A DNA stretch of 64,000 nucleotides from positions 1 to 64,000 of the forward strand of contig NZ_POTC01000003.1 of the NCBI RefSeq assembly GCF_002906255.1. The letters are read 5' to 3'. The notes under the pieces were generated by a model. That model did no database searches and was not told where the DNA came from. It saw only the letters and a program-made list of their open reading frames with translations. Of the stretch, positions 23,236 through 32,384 are shown piece by piece. Source of the stretch: Novacetimonas maltaceti. Lineage in GTDB: Bacteria > Pseudomonadota > Alphaproteobacteria > Acetobacterales > Acetobacteraceae. The stretch's first letter is position 1, and each line of letters starts with the position of its first letter. The translations under genes were made by a program, and so were the position numbers.

Positions 23236-24719
23236 CACACGCCCTCCGCACGGATGGAGGGACGGTGCGTGAAGCCCGCCGCCCGTTCAAGCGCATGGCC
23301 CGCCGCCAGCACGCTTTTTTCATCAAAGGGACGGCCGATCACCTGCAGTCCCAGCGGTAGCTTACGCTCACTCAGGCCCACCGGCAGCGACATGGCGGGC
23401 ATGCCGGCCATGCTGGCGGGTACGGTGAACACGTCATTGAGGTACATCTGGACCGGGTCGTCCGTCTTCTCCCCCTGCGCAAAGGCCGGGGAAGGCGCAG
23501 TCGGTGTCAACAATACGTCAACCTTCTCAAAGGCTTCTGTGAAATCACGACGGATCAGGGAGCGCACTTTCTGCGCCTTGAGGTAATAGGCGTCGTAATA
23601 GCCCGCGGACAGGACATAGGTCCCGATCATGATGCGGCGGCGTACTTCGGTGCCGAAACCCTCCCGCCGGGTCTTTTCATACATTTCATCGAGCGTCGGC
23701 GCCTCCACCCGGCGCCCGAAACGCACGCCGTCATAGCGGGCAAGGTTGGACGAACATTCCGCCGGGGCGACGATGTAATAGGTCGCAAGCCCGTATTTCG
23801 TATGCGGCAGCGACACATCGACAATCTCGCACCCTGCCTCGCGCAGCCATTCGATCCCCTTTTCCCACGAGGCCTCGATCTCGGCGGGCATGCCCTCCAC
23901 GCGGTATTCGCGCGGGATGCCGACACGCATGCCCTTGAGGCTGCCCGAACAGGCCGCGCGATAGTCATCGAGCGGATGGTCGACGCTGGTGCTGTCCTTC
24001 GGGTCGAAACCGGCCATGGACTGCAGCATGATGGCGCAATCCTCCACCGTGCGGGCCATCGGCCCGGCCTGGTCGAGCGAACTGGCGAACGCAATGGTGC
24101 CCCAGCGGCTGCACCGGCCATAGGTCGGCTTCAGCCCCACGATTCCGCAATAGGCGGCGGGCTGGCGGATGGAGCCCCCCGTATCGGTGCCGGTCGCGCC
24201 CATGGCAAGCCCCGCCGCGACAGCCGCCGCAGAGCCACCCGACGATCCGCCGGGGACAAGGGCGGTCTGCGCATCGCCTTCACGCTTCCACGGGTTTTCG
24301 ACAGGACCGAACGCCGACGTGATGTTGGCCGACCCCATGGCGAATTCGTCAAGGTTCGTCTTGCCCACGAACACCGCGCCATCGCGCAGCAGGTTCGCCG
24401 TCACCGTGCTTTCGTACGGGGGGACAAAGTTTTCCAACATCCGGCTGGCGGCGGTGGTGCGCACGCCATTGGTGCAGAACAGGTCCTTGATTCCCAGCGG
24501 GATCCCCGTCAGGACCGGGGCATCCTTGCCGGCCAGCAGGTCATCGGCGCGCTTCGCCGCAGCCAGAGCCTGTTCGGAGGTCACGGTAATGAAGGCATTG
24601 AGCCGCCCGTTGAGCCGCCCGATCGCGTCGACATGCGCGCCCACCAGTTCGGTGGCGGAGAATTCGCGCCGCCGCAACCCGTCATGCGCCGCGGCGATTG
24701 TCAGTTCGGTCAGCATCAT
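23235..24719 (-). CDS. gatA: Asp-tRNA(Asn)/Glu-tRNA(Gln) amidotransferase subunit A
   Basis: The 494-residue amidase-signature protein generates ammonia from glutamine for GatB. The Ser-cisSer-Lys triad is visible: Lys in [11 protein letters not shown], and the two serines in [17 protein letters not shown] and [16 protein letters not shown]. The glutamine-tunnel part [12 protein letters not shown] follows. It overlaps gatC at its start (ATGATG around the gatC TGA) and gatB at its end. Length equals the family norm. Confidence 0.97.
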   Translation of the reverse strand: MMLTELTIAAAHDGLRRREFSATELVGAHVDAIGRLNGRLNAFITVTSEQALAAAKRADDLLAGKDAPVLTGIPLGIKDLFCTNGVRTTAASRMLENFVPPYESTVTANLLRDGAVFVGKTNLDEFAMGSANITSAFGPVENPWKREGDAQTALVPGGSSGGSAAAVAAGLAMGATGTDTGGSIRQPAAYCGIVGLKPTYGRCSRWGTIAFASSLDQAGPMARTVEDCAIMLQSMAGFDPKDSTSVDHPLDDYRAACSGSLKGMRVGIPREYRVEGMPAEIEASWEKGIEWLREAGCEIVDVSLPHTKYGLATYYIVAPAECSSNLARYDGVRFGRRVEAPTLDEMYEKTRREGFGTEVRRRIMIGTYVLSAGYYDAYYLKAQKVRSLIRRDFTEAFEKVDVLLTPTAPSPAFAQGEKTDDPVQMYLNDVFTVPASMAGMPAMSLPVGLSERKLPLGLQVIGRPFDEKSVLAAGHALERAAGFTHRPSIRAEGV

Positions 24720-25003
24720 TCAACCACCTTCGGCACGGTATAATAGGGGCCAGCCGTATCGGTGGCATTGGACAGGACGGCGTCACGCATGTTTCCATCC
24801 GTCACGATGTCCTCACGCATGCGCAGGACCGCCGTTTCGGTCCCGACCATGGGGGCGACGCCATCGACATTGACCTCGTTGAGCTGTTCGATCCAGCCGA
24901 GGATGCCGTTCAGTTCCCCCGGCAGGGACTGCAGGTCGGATTCGTCAATACCAATCCGTGCCAGCCGGGCAATTCGGCGGACGGTCGCGGGATCAAGCGA
25001 CAT
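24716..25003 (-). CDS. gatC: Asp-tRNA(Asn)/Glu-tRNA(Gln) amidotransferase subunit C
   Basis: The 95-residue protein is a full-length Gat[20 protein letters not shown] at the N-terminus, [19 protein letters not shown] in the middle and [12 protein letters not shown] at the end. It wraps around GatA and holds the complex together. The start codon ATG at 25003 gives the conserved N-terminus; a longer reading frame upstream is spurious. It is the first gene of the gat operon and diverges from ruvX (76-base gap). Confidence 0.96.
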   Translation of the reverse strand: MSLDPATVRRIARLARIGIDESDLQSLPGELNGILGWIEQLNEVNVDGVAPMVGTETAVLRMREDIVTDGNMRDAVLSNATDTAGPYYTVPKVVE

Positions 25004-25078
25004 GAAGCAATAACTTTCCATCGTGACGGGACAAGAATACCCTGCAAGCAGGAACGCGAAGGACAATAGCCCCAGACC

Positions 25079-25540
25079 ATGCCCCTGTTCAACATACCCG
25101 AACTGCGATCCGCCCTGCGGCCCGGACAACGCCTGATGGGAATCGATCCCGGCCAGAAGACGATCGGACTCGCGCTGTCGGATGTCTCGCTCATGCTGGC
25201 TTCGCCCTGCACCACCGTGCGCAGGCGCAAGCTGTCGCTTGTCGCGGCGGAAATCGCGGAACTGGCGCGAAAACATGATGTTGGCGGACTGGTGGGGGGG
25301 CTTCCGCTTTCGCTTGATGGCAGTTTCGGCCCGGCGGCGCAGGCCGCGCGCGACTGGATGATGAACCTGTCGCAGCAGGTGGGCCTGCCTGCGGCGATGT
25401 GGGACGAACGCCTCTCCTCCTCCGCGGTGAACCGCATGCTGATACAGGATGTGGACATGACCCGGCAGCGGCGCGAACAGGTCGTCGACAAGTTGGCGGC
25501 GGCCTATATCCTCCAGGCGGCACTCGACGCGTCGGCCTGA
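25079..25540 (+). CDS. ruvX: Putative pre-16S rRNA nuclease / Holliday junction resolvase-like (YqgF)
   Basis: The 153-residue protein has the RNase-H-like YqgF fold with the acidic residues expected: LMGIDPGQKTIGLALSD (first Asp), VGGLPLSLDG (second motif) and AMWDERLSS with VDKLAAAYILQAALD (last acids). YqgF matures the 5' end of 16S rRNA in E. coli; a Holliday junction role was proposed earlier. It diverges from gatC. Its 3' end overlaps the convergent membrane-protein gene by 37 bases. Confidence 0.93.
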   Translation: MPLFNIPELRSALRPGQRLMGIDPGQKTIGLALSDVSLMLASPCTTVRRRKLSLVAAEIAELARKHDVGGLVGGLPLSLDGSFGPAAQAARDWMMNLSQQVGLPAAMWDERLSSSAVNRMLIQDVDMTRQRREQVVDKLAAAYILQAALDASA

Positions 25541-25827
25541 CGGGCGGGGGCGCGCACGCCATCGGCGGGATCGCCGAACAGGGCCTGCAGCAGCAGCAGC
25601 GTCAGGAAAACGGCGGCCAGAAGCCCGAAAGCCCGGCCAAAGGCGCGGAACGCCGCGACGATCAGCGCCACGAGCACGAGCGTAAGGACGGCGCGCTGCA
25701 CCTGCCCGTGGATGCCGATGGTATCGAGCATGGCCGCCATGAACCCCTCGACCATCACAATTCCGGCGATGACGAGGCCGATGAGGCCGAACAGCATGTT
25801 CCCCAGCAGGTTGAGGGCATGGGTCAT
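25504..25827 (-). CDS. Small membrane protein, unknown
   Basis: The 107-residue product (from the ATG at 25827) has three hydrophobic helices: LGNMLFGLIGLVIAGIVMVE, AVLTLVLVALIVAAF and FGLLAAVFLTLLLLQALFG. No charged or catalytic motif is visible. An in-frame ATG at 25914 adds a Pro/Arg-rich leader that looks non-coding. It overlaps the end of ruvX. Such small proteins occur next to ruvX/gat in other acetic acid bacteria, but I know no function. Confidence 0.6.
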   Translation of the reverse strand: MTHALNLLGNMLFGLIGLVIAGIVMVEGFMAAMLDTIGIHGQVQRAVLTLVLVALIVAAFRAFGRAFGLLAAVFLTLLLLQALFGDPADGVRAPARQADASSAAWRI

Positions 25828-26027
25828 GGGCACGCGACTTTCCCTTGCGGTGGCGGTGGCAGGCGGCATGGGGACATAACGCGGGCGCGGGCCGTGCGTT
25901 CGGGTGGGCCGCACACACGATGTTACGGAAAATTGCGCCCCCGCGCACGGCCCCGCATCCCCTTGTCAGGAAGCGGCCTCCGTGCTGTTTAAGCCTGCGA
26001 AAAGCGATTGGAAGGGACTGACAGCGG

Positions 26028-27344
26028 ATGAAGATTGCCGTCATCGGGGCAGGTTACGTGGGTCTGGTATCGGGCGCGTGCCTTGCCGATTTTGGCCATG
26101 AGGTCCGTTGCATCGACCGGGACCTGCATCGTGTCGAGGGGCTGCGCGCGGGACGCATGCCCATCTACGAACCCGGCCTTGCGGAACTGACGGCGCGCAA
26201 CGTGGCGGAGGGCCGCCTGTCGTTCGAGCACGACCTTGCGGTCGGCATGAAGGACGCGGAGGTGATCTTCATCGCCGTGGGCACCCCCTCCCGCCCCGAG
26301 GACGGGCATGCGGACCTGACCTTTGTCTATGAGGTCACGCGTGAGATCGCGCGCAACCTCGACGGCTATGCGGTGATCGTGACGAAATCCACCGTCCCGG
26401 TCGGCACCAGCGACGAGGTGGAACGACTGGTGCGCTCGCTGCGTCCGGATGTCGCGTTCTCCGTGGCGTCCAACCCGGAATTCCTGCGCGAGGGCGCTGC
26501 GATCGGGGATTTCAAGATCCCCGACCGTATTGTCGTCGGCGTGGAGGATGACCGCGCGCGCGAAGTGATGGCCGCGGTCTATCGCCCCCTGTTCCTCAAC
26601 CAGGCGCCGCTGCTGTTCACCGACCGCCGCACGTCGGAACTGACGAAATACGCGGCCAACGCGTTCCTGGCCACCAAGATCACGTTCATCAACGAAATCG
26701 CCGACATCTGCGAAAAGACCGGGGCCAACGTGCAGGATGTCGCGCGCGGCATGGGGCTCGACAAGCGGATCGGGCCGAAATTCCTGCATGCCGGGCCGGG
26801 ATTTGGCGGGTCGTGCTTCCCCAAGGATGTCCGCGCCCTGATCAAGACCGGGCAGGATTACGATGTCCCCAGCCGCATCGTGGAGGCGGTGGCCGATGTC
26901 AACGAACGGCGCAAGCGCAGGATGGGACGCAGGATCATCGCCGCATGCGGCGGGGAAATCCGTGACCGTGTCATCGCGGTGCTTGGCCTGACGTTCAAGC
27001 CGCGCACCGATGACATGCGCGACGCCCCCTCCATCGCCATCATCCAGACCCTGCGTGACGCGGGCGGGCGGGTGCATGCGTTCGACCCGGCGGGCATGGA
27101 ACAGGCGCGCGACGTGCTGGGCGATGTGACCTATTTCCAGGACCCTTACAAGGCGGTCGCCGGTGCGGATGCCGTGGCCATCGTCACGGAATGGGAATCC
27201 CTGCGCGCGCTGGACCTGAAAAAGATCCACGGCCTGATGCGCACGCCCGTCCTGGTGGACCTGCGCAACATCTATGTCCCGGACGAGGCAAAGGCCGCGG
27301 GCTTCACCTATATCGCCGTGGGACGCGGCGACCTGGAGGCATAG
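26028..27344 (+). CDS. ugd: UDP-glucose 6-dehydrogenase
   Basis: The 438-residue enzyme oxidises UDP-glucose to UDP-glucuronate with two NAD+, giving a precursor for acidic exopolysaccharides such as acetan. Visible motifs: NAD-binding MKIAVIGAGYVGLVSGACLA, VGTPSRPEDGHADL, the STVPVGT loop, NPEFLREGAAIGDF, and the catalytic Cys in GPGFGGSCFPKD near residue 265. The C-terminal domain has FKPRTDDMRDAPS. Length is normal. It stands alone with its own terminator downstream. Confidence 0.96.
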   Translation: MKIAVIGAGYVGLVSGACLADFGHEVRCIDRDLHRVEGLRAGRMPIYEPGLAELTARNVAEGRLSFEHDLAVGMKDAEVIFIAVGTPSRPEDGHADLTFVYEVTREIARNLDGYAVIVTKSTVPVGTSDEVERLVRSLRPDVAFSVASNPEFLREGAAIGDFKIPDRIVVGVEDDRAREVMAAVYRPLFLNQAPLLFTDRRTSELTKYAANAFLATKITFINEIADICEKTGANVQDVARGMGLDKRIGPKFLHAGPGFGGSCFPKDVRALIKTGQDYDVPSRIVEAVADVNERRKRRMGRRIIAACGGEIRDRVIAVLGLTFKPRTDDMRDAPSIAIIQTLRDAGGRVHAFDPAGMEQARDVLGDVTYFQDPYKAVAGADAVAIVTEWESLRALDLKKIHGLMRTPVLVDLRNIYVPDEAKAAGFTYIAVGRGDLEA

Positions 27345-27382
27345 GCACCACGCACGCCCTGCCCCACCGCGACCCGACACCG

Positions 27383-27440
27383 AAGGTTCCGGATGCCGCC
27401 GTTCCGAAAATGGCACCGTCCGGAACCTTTCATTATTGTT
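27383..27440 (+). terminator. Terminator after ugd
   Basis: An 11-base inverted repeat AAGGTTCCGGA / TCCGGAACCTT (27383-27393 and 27419-27429) is followed by TCATTATTGTTTTTG, a T-rich tail. The loop is 25 bases long, so termination may be partial. Confidence 0.65.
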
Positions 27441-27538
27441 TTTGTAAATAAGTTATCCTGAAATGGATGACTGGGGATATGCTCATCATATCCGCCAGAT
27501 ATTGCCGTCCTTGCCGAAATGTCAGGAAACCATGCTTC

Positions 27539-28597
27539 ATGGGAAATACGTCGCGGGTCCAGTATATTGCCACAGGTATATTCGTATGCCTCGTCATCAT
27601 GGCATCGCTGTATATCGAACAGTCCTTCCTCGGGGCGTTCGTATGGGGCATCATCCTGTCAATCACGGCATTTCCACTGTACCAGGTCCTGCGTCAGCGC
27701 GGATGCGGCAACATGGTCGCGTCACTGATCATCAGCGTCGGGATCTTCGCGCTGCTTGCGGTTCCCCTCGTGGCCATGGTGGCAAAGGCGGTGGGCGACC
27801 TTCCGTCGCTGTATGACTGGGCCAGGTCGGCATCGCAGACGGGCATCGCGGTCCCGCGGCAGGTGGAGGACCTGCCGGGGGCAGGGTCAAAGATCGTCCC
27901 CCTGTGGCGCAAATACCTGTCCGACCCGGATGAACTGCGCAACTGGCTGGGGACGCTTTCGCATACATTCGCGACCACTGATGGAAAAACGCTGACCCAT
28001 CGCCTGATGGAAATTGCCGAGACCTTCATGATCGCGGTCCTGTCGGTCTATTTCTTCCTGGTGTCCGCCGAAAGCCTGATTGGCGATATCCGCGCGGTGG
28101 GCAAGAAATTCCTCGGCCGTCGCGCGACCGATGCCATCGACAATATCGTCGGTTCGGTGCGGGGCACCGTCGCGGGCCTTGTCCTGGTCGGGATGGGCGA
28201 AGGGGCGATCATCGGCATCGGCTATTTCGTGGCGGGCACCCCCCACCCCGCACTGTTCATGCTGGCAACCGCCATCGTCAGCATCGTGCCCTTTTGCGGC
28301 CCCGTCATCCTGGCGCTGGCTGCCGCGACCACCTTTGCCGCAAGCGGTGGCACGTCCGCGCTGATCGTCGGGCTTGTGGGGGGGATCGCCTATTTCTTTG
28401 GTGATCATTTCGTGCGGCCCAAACTGATCAGCGGCAATACGAAGATCCCGTTCCTCGCGGTCCTGACCGCCATACTGGGTGGCCTGCACGCCTGCGGCCT
28501 GCTGGGGCTGTTCATCGGCCCCGCCGTCATTGCGGTCGCATTCTCGCTGTGGCGCTCGGCGGTTGCCGACAGTCGCGCCGACTGCGCCGCCCCATGA
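27539..28597 (+). CDS. AI-2E family (UPF0118) membrane transporter
   Basis: The protein (352 residues from the ATG at 27539) has about eight membrane helices: two near the N-terminus (ATGIFVCLVIMASLYIE; AFVWGIILSITAFPLY), one around LIISVGIFALLAVPLVAM, a soluble helical part, then a C-terminal bundle. The C-terminal motif GEGAIIGIGYFVAGTPHPAL and DHFVRPKLISGNTKIPFL are typical of the family. Members export AI-2, act as Na+/H+ antiporters, or have unknown substrates. I chose 27539 because AGGAAA precedes it at a good distance; ATG 27467 is in frame upstream. The ivy-like gene follows 22 bases later. Confidence 0.85.
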   Translation: MGNTSRVQYIATGIFVCLVIMASLYIEQSFLGAFVWGIILSITAFPLYQVLRQRGCGNMVASLIISVGIFALLAVPLVAMVAKAVGDLPSLYDWARSASQTGIAVPRQVEDLPGAGSKIVPLWRKYLSDPDELRNWLGTLSHTFATTDGKTLTHRLMEIAETFMIAVLSVYFFLVSAESLIGDIRAVGKKFLGRRATDAIDNIVGSVRGTVAGLVLVGMGEGAIIGIGYFVAGTPHPALFMLATAIVSIVPFCGPVILALAAATTFAASGGTSALIVGLVGGIAYFFGDHFVRPKLISGNTKIPFLAVLTAILGGLHACGLLGLFIGPAVIAVAFSLWRSAVADSRADCAAP

Positions 28598-28619
28598 CCG
28601 GAACCGACAGGAGGACACC

Positions 28620-29075
28620 ATGAAATCCAGTGCACTGATGGGGGGCCTGCTGGCCGTCCTCATGACAGGGACGGCAGCGAATGCCACTCCGGCAACATTC
28701 AGCACCTACCGGAAAGATCCCGCATGGGAGCAGCGGTTCGACGCGATGTTCGGCAGGACCCCAAAGCCGGACTGGCTGCGCAACGCCACCGAATCAGAGG
28801 CCGTATCCGTCACCATGGACGGCAGGCCCTATACGGTGCTGCTGGCGTGCAAGCAGCATGACTGCGCCAACCACCAACTGGTTGTCCTGTTCAACAGGGA
28901 GGCGATTTACGGCCTGCGCTTCGAGACCACGGACAACAGCCCGAAAGAGGAGCTGACATGGCTCAATATCGGCGGTGGTCCGGAGAGCATTGACGGCAAG
29001 ACGATCCTTTATGCCGCCATTACCGGAAGCCTGTTCAACCATCCCGCGATGTTCGCATTTCCCGCAGGGAAGTAG
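28620..29075 (+). CDS. ivy: Ivy-type lysozyme inhibitor (periplasmic)
   Basis: The 151-residue protein has a signal peptide (SSALMGGLLAVLMTGTAANA, cleaved near residue 22). The mature domain contains LLACKQHDCANHQLVVLFN, matching the CKPHDC loop of Ivy that plugs the lysozyme active site; here Pro is replaced by Gln. The last motif is AAITGSLFNHPAMFAF. Ivy proteins protect the cell wall against lysozymes and restrain lytic transglycosylases. A GGAGGACACC ribosome site precedes the ATG. It is probably cotranscribed with the upstream AI-2E permease. Confidence 0.85.
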   Translation: MKSSALMGGLLAVLMTGTAANATPATFSTYRKDPAWEQRFDAMFGRTPKPDWLRNATESEAVSVTMDGRPYTVLLACKQHDCANHQLVVLFNREAIYGLRFETTDNSPKEELTWLNIGGGPESIDGKTILYAAITGSLFNHPAMFAFPAGK

Positions 29076-29115
29076 GACGCGGGATCGCCCGTATGTAAAC
29101 GGGTGGACGCAGGCC

Positions 29116-29655
29116 TCAGCCTTTATGCAGGGGCCGCGCCGGATTGCCCGCGACGGTTACGCCGGCGGGCACATCCCGCGTGACGATACTGCCTGCCCCG
29201 ATAATGGCGTCATTGCCGATCACCACGCCCGGCAGGATGATGGCGCCTGCGCCAATCCAGACATTTTCACCGATGGTGACGGGCCGGCCGGACTCCAGCA
29301 TCCGCCGACGCAGGCTGGCATCACGCGGATGGTCCGCCGCAAGGATCTGTACCGCGGGGCCGACCTGTGTGCCATGGCCGATCCGGACCGGGGCCACGTC
29401 AAGCACGATGCACCCGAAGTTCAGGAATACATTGTCGCCCAGAAAGATGTTGTAACCGTAATCACAATGGAATGGCGCCCGTATGGTCGCGTCCTTCCCG
29501 ACCCCACCCAGTCGATCGCGTAAAAACCCGTCATGATTGTTGTACCGACGCAGCCATTCGGCACATTGCGCCATGTCGCGCTGCAGTTCGGGGTCGCTTG
29601 CGACATACAGTTCCCCGGCAAGCATTTTCTGCTTTTCGCTGCGGCGGGATGTCAT
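29116..29655 (-). CDS. maa: Maltose O-acetyltransferase-like hexapeptide-repeat acetyltransferase
   Basis: The 179-residue enzyme has the N-terminal mac domain ([24 protein letters not shown]) and a left-handed beta-helix of hexapeptide repeats. Motifs include [30 protein letters not shown] with the catalytic His and [20 protein letters not shown]. It transfers acetyl from acetyl-CoA to maltose, glucose or a related sugar. Its start overlaps the stop of the upstream DUF1349 gene, so the two are cotranscribed, possibly under the divergent TetR regulator. Confidence 0.88.
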   Translation of the reverse strand: MTSRRSEKQKMLAGELYVASDPELQRDMAQCAEWLRRYNNHDGFLRDRLGGVGKDATIRAPFHCDYGYNIFLGDNVFLNFGCIVLDVAPVRIGHGTQVGPAVQILAADHPRDASLRRRMLESGRPVTIGENVWIGAGAIILPGVVIGNDAIIGAGSIVTRDVPAGVTVAGNPARPLHKG

Positions 29656-30380
29656 GTCAGGTCATGCAGCGCCTTGCCAAGTGGCGCGCCAAGTTGCCAG
29701 TCCGAAAACCGGACCTTCAGTCCCTGCCGCTCCGGCGTGCAGCACATCGGGCCAACCAGACAGGTGTCCACCACCGGAAAAGGCGCAAGACGGACCAGCG
29801 GCCAGACCTTTCCATCGCCGGATACCTGAAGCCGCAACACACCATCGGCCACGGTCGCGCGCATCCAGAAATCTTTGGGATCGCCCTCGTACGGTGCCGT
29901 CGCCCAGTCGGAACGGCCATCCGTCAGCACGCTGCTGAGCATGGCGCGCCCATCGGACAGTTCGATCCCGGCCTTGACCCAGTGCCCTTCGTCGATACGC
30001 ACCATGATCCCGGCCTGGTCATACAGCTTTTCATAGTCGGCACGAATGCGAAGCTGCGCCGTAAAGCGCGCTGGCGCCGGCATGCCGTAAAAATGGCCGC
30101 TGTCGCGTGTAAAGCCGTAAAAGGTCTCCCGCCAGAAATCGGACCCCCTGTCAGTGGTCACTTCCAGCATCCCTGCCGTGATGCTGCTGTGGCGCGGCCT
30201 GTTCAGCCAGGTGCCCCCATGCCACAGGCCCGGCGCGTGTGCGTATGCCCGCCCGCCGACAGCCATGCCGCCCGCAACGGCCCCCGCCGCGATCACCCGG
30301 CGCCGCGTCATGCCGGGGGACCTGTTCTTTTCGCCTTCCGCACTCACTGTTAAACTCCCGGTAGCTGTCAGGATTTTCAT
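29652..30380 (-). CDS. DUF1349 domain protein with Tat-type signal
   Basis: The DUF1349 (concanavalin-like, YesU-related) domain is seen in [41 protein letters not shown] and [15 protein letters not shown]. Around residue 24 there is [18 protein letters not shown] ending GRAYA, a twin-arginine type signal. The true start could therefore be the ATG at 30311 rather than 30380. The family is thought to bind carbohydrate. Translational overlap with the acetyltransferase gene suggests a shared sugar-related task. Enzyme activity is not known. Confidence 0.75.
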   Translation of the reverse strand: MKILTATGSLTVSAEGEKNRSPGMTRRRVIAAGAVAGGMAVGGRAYAHAPGLWHGGTWLNRPRHSSITAGMLEVTTDRGSDFWRETFYGFTRDSGHFYGMPAPARFTAQLRIRADYEKLYDQAGIMVRIDEGHWVKAGIELSDGRAMLSSVLTDGRSDWATAPYEGDPKDFWMRATVADGVLRLQVSGDGKVWPLVRLAPFPVVDTCLVGPMCCTPERQGLKVRFSDWQLGAPLGKALHDLT

Positions 30381-30383
30381 TTA

Positions 30384-30397
30384 TGTACGTTTGTACA
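30384..30397. promoter_or_regulatory. Palindrome in the divergent TetR / DUF1349 promoter region
   Basis: TGTAC-GTTT-GTACA is a perfect inverted repeat with five-base arms. It lies 29 bases before the TetR-type gene and just upstream of the DUF1349 start, the typical place of a TetR-family operator controlling both directions. Function inferred. Confidence 0.5.
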
Positions 30398-30425
30398 CAT
30401 CACGCAAGATCAAACTTCGCACCCC

Positions 30426-30983
30426 ATGACCGGTAACCGGAATACGACCCGCCGTTTTGACCCCGAGCGCAAACAGCGCATCATCAACGCGGCGCTTGAT
30501 GTCATCGTGGAACATGGCGTGCAGGGCACCACGCATCGGCGCGTGGCAAAGGCCGCGGGCGTGCCCCTTGGGTCCATGTCCTATCACTTCACGGGCATGG
30601 ACGAACTGCTGCACATGGCGTTCAAGCAGGTCGCGCGGACCAGTTCATCCGAATTCGTGGCACGGATGGCCAGGGCACAGGACCGCGAAGGCGCGATCGA
30701 GGCCATCGTGGACATCATTGCCGGCAACATATGGTCAACGCCACGGACGTTGCTGCTCAGTTATGAATTATATGCGTTTGCCGCCCGCAGGCCTGAACTG
30801 GCCGCCATCATGCGCGAATGGATGCGCGCCAGCAGGGAGGCACTCGGCCGTTTCTTCGACCCGTTGACCAGTCGGGCGCTCGACGCGCTGGTGGAAGGCA
30901 TGGGCATCCACAACTCCGTGGACCCCTGCCCGCTGGAACGGCATGCCATCGAAGACATCGTCCGCCGGATATGCCGGCAGTAA
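30426..30983 (+). CDS. TetR/AcrR family transcriptional regulator
   Basis: The 185-residue protein has the TetR N-terminal HTH (RKQRIINAALDVIVEHGVQG, THRRVAKAAGVPLGSMSYHF, about residues 15-60). A helical ligand-binding domain with SYELYAFAARRPELAAIMREW follows. The C-terminal part resembles the TetR_C group that includes RutR/BetI-like proteins. It diverges from the DUF1349/acetyltransferase pair and probably represses it. The inducer is unknown. Confidence 0.88.
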   Translation: MTGNRNTTRRFDPERKQRIINAALDVIVEHGVQGTTHRRVAKAAGVPLGSMSYHFTGMDELLHMAFKQVARTSSSEFVARMARAQDREGAIEAIVDIIAGNIWSTPRTLLLSYELYAFAARRPELAAIMREWMRASREALGRFFDPLTSRALDALVEGMGIHNSVDPCPLERHAIEDIVRRICRQ

Positions 30984-31031
30984 CGGGCGGCGCCGCCAAC
31001 GGTTTTCACGACATCATGCCTGAACGCATGG

Positions 31032-32384
31032 TCATTTTCCCCGTGGCGCGCATGTGACCTCGGCATCCGGGAACGTCAGGGACACCCCGAACCCCCTGCC
31101 TGTGCCCGCGAGGGGGGAATGCAGGCGCAGGGAAACATCCATCTGCGTGGCGATATTGTTGGCGATGGCCAGCCCAAGGCCACTTCCATGTGCGCCGGTG
31201 CCGCCACGCACGAACGGACTGGTCAGTCGCGACAGCATGTCAGGCGCCAGCGCCGGGCAGTCATTGGTGATGTGGATGCTGCCATCGGGCATGATGCCGA
31301 CATGCACCGCCGTACCATGGCTGCCGTGCAGCAGCGCATTCTCGATCAGGTTGCGCAGCATGATGCCGGTCGCATCCATGTCGCCATGCACGAAGATGTG
31401 GCTGACGCCATTCGTGGCCATGACGATATTGCGCCCGTCACGCGGGGTATGCCCCAGGTCGTCAACCAGCACATGCAGCACGGTCAGCAGGTCGAAACAG
31501 TTGCGCCTGAAGGCGATGCCCGAAGACGAGCGCGAGAACTGCAGCAGTTTTTCCACCGTCCGGGCCAGTCGGCGGGTCCGGTCCGCGATGATCTCGACCC
31601 GCTTTCCCGACTCCGACATCGCGGGCACCATGCGGCCGAGCATCTGCACCTGCGCCAGCAGGGCGCCCAGCGGGTTGCGCAGTTCATGCGCCGCACTGGC
31701 CGCAAAGGCACGTTCGGTCGACAGCGCCGTTTCCAGTCGCGACAGCAGGGTGTTGACGGCATGCTGTATGGGAACCAGTTCCACCGGCAGGTCGAGCGAG
31801 GCGATGGGCCGCAGGTTGCCGCTGCCGCGCACCTGCATTTCATCATGCAACCGTTCCAGCGGGCGCAGGGCGCGACGCACGATCAGGCGCACCAGCACCC
31901 AGATGACGGGCAGGAAAACCAGTATCGGCACGACCGCGATTGCCGTGGCCCGCAACATGGCCCCGCGACGGTGCAGCGTGGGTTCGCCCACCAGCACACG
32001 ATACGCCGTTGCGGTGGGGGCCGCGATATAGACCCGGAACAGGGGCGTATCGGCAAATCCCGTGTGTATGTCTGGCACGAACGGCCGGGCGGGGGCATTC
32101 TGGGACCGCAGCACGACATGCCCCGCCCGGTCGACCACCTGGTACGCCAGCGTCCGTGGCCCGACATCGGGCACCCACGCCACGGTCCCGGCCTGTGGCC
32201 CATGAAGCTGAGTTGCGATCGTGGCCTGCAGGCGTTCGGAGACTTCCTGCAGGGAATTGTCCAGCCGCTCCGTTATTTCGTAGCGTGTGAAACCGGCCAC
32301 CGCGAGGCTGAGCGTCAGCAGGCTCAGCATGACAACGCTCAGGACGCTGCTGACGATCCGCGCGGCAAGGCTCCACCGCTTCAT
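31032..32384 (-). CDS. Sensor histidine kinase of the metal efflux operon
   Basis: The 450-residue kinase has a membrane helix at about 10-30, a periplasmic loop to about 145, a second helix at 146-168, HAMP, then HisKA with His233 in FAASAAHELRNPLGALLAQ. An ATPase domain follows with LRNLIENALLHG and GGTGAHGSGLGLAIANNIA. The periplasmic loop would sense the metal. It overlaps the response regulator gene by four bases and is the last gene of the RND operon. Spatial context, not a ligand motif, gives the metal role. Confidence 0.9.
   Translation of the reverse strand: MKRWSLAARIVSSVLSVVMLSLLTLSLAVAGFTRYEITERLDNSLQEVSERLQATIATQLHGPQAGTVAWVPDVGPRTLAYQVVDRAGHVVLRSQNAPARPFVPDIHTGFADTPLFRVYIAAPTATAYRVLVGEPTLHRRGAMLRATAIAVVPILVFLPVIWVLVRLIVRRALRPLERLHDEMQVRGSGNLRPIASLDLPVELVPIQHAVNTLLSRLETALSTERAFAASAAHELRNPLGALLAQVQMLGRMVPAMSESGKRVEIIADRTRRLARTVEKLLQFSRSSSGIAFRRNCFDLLTVLHVLVDDLGHTPRDGRNIVMATNGVSHIFVHGDMDATGIMLRNLIENALLHGSHGTAVHVGIMPDGSIHITNDCPALAPDMLSRLTSPFVRGGTGAHGSGLGLAIANNIATQMDVSLRLHSPLAGTGRGFGVSLTFPDAEVTCAPRGK

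Noticed and set aside
25989-27416. 475-codon minus-strand ORF across ugd
   Set aside because: Antisense shadow of a clear UDP-glucose dehydrogenase; low-complexity Arg/His/Gly composition.
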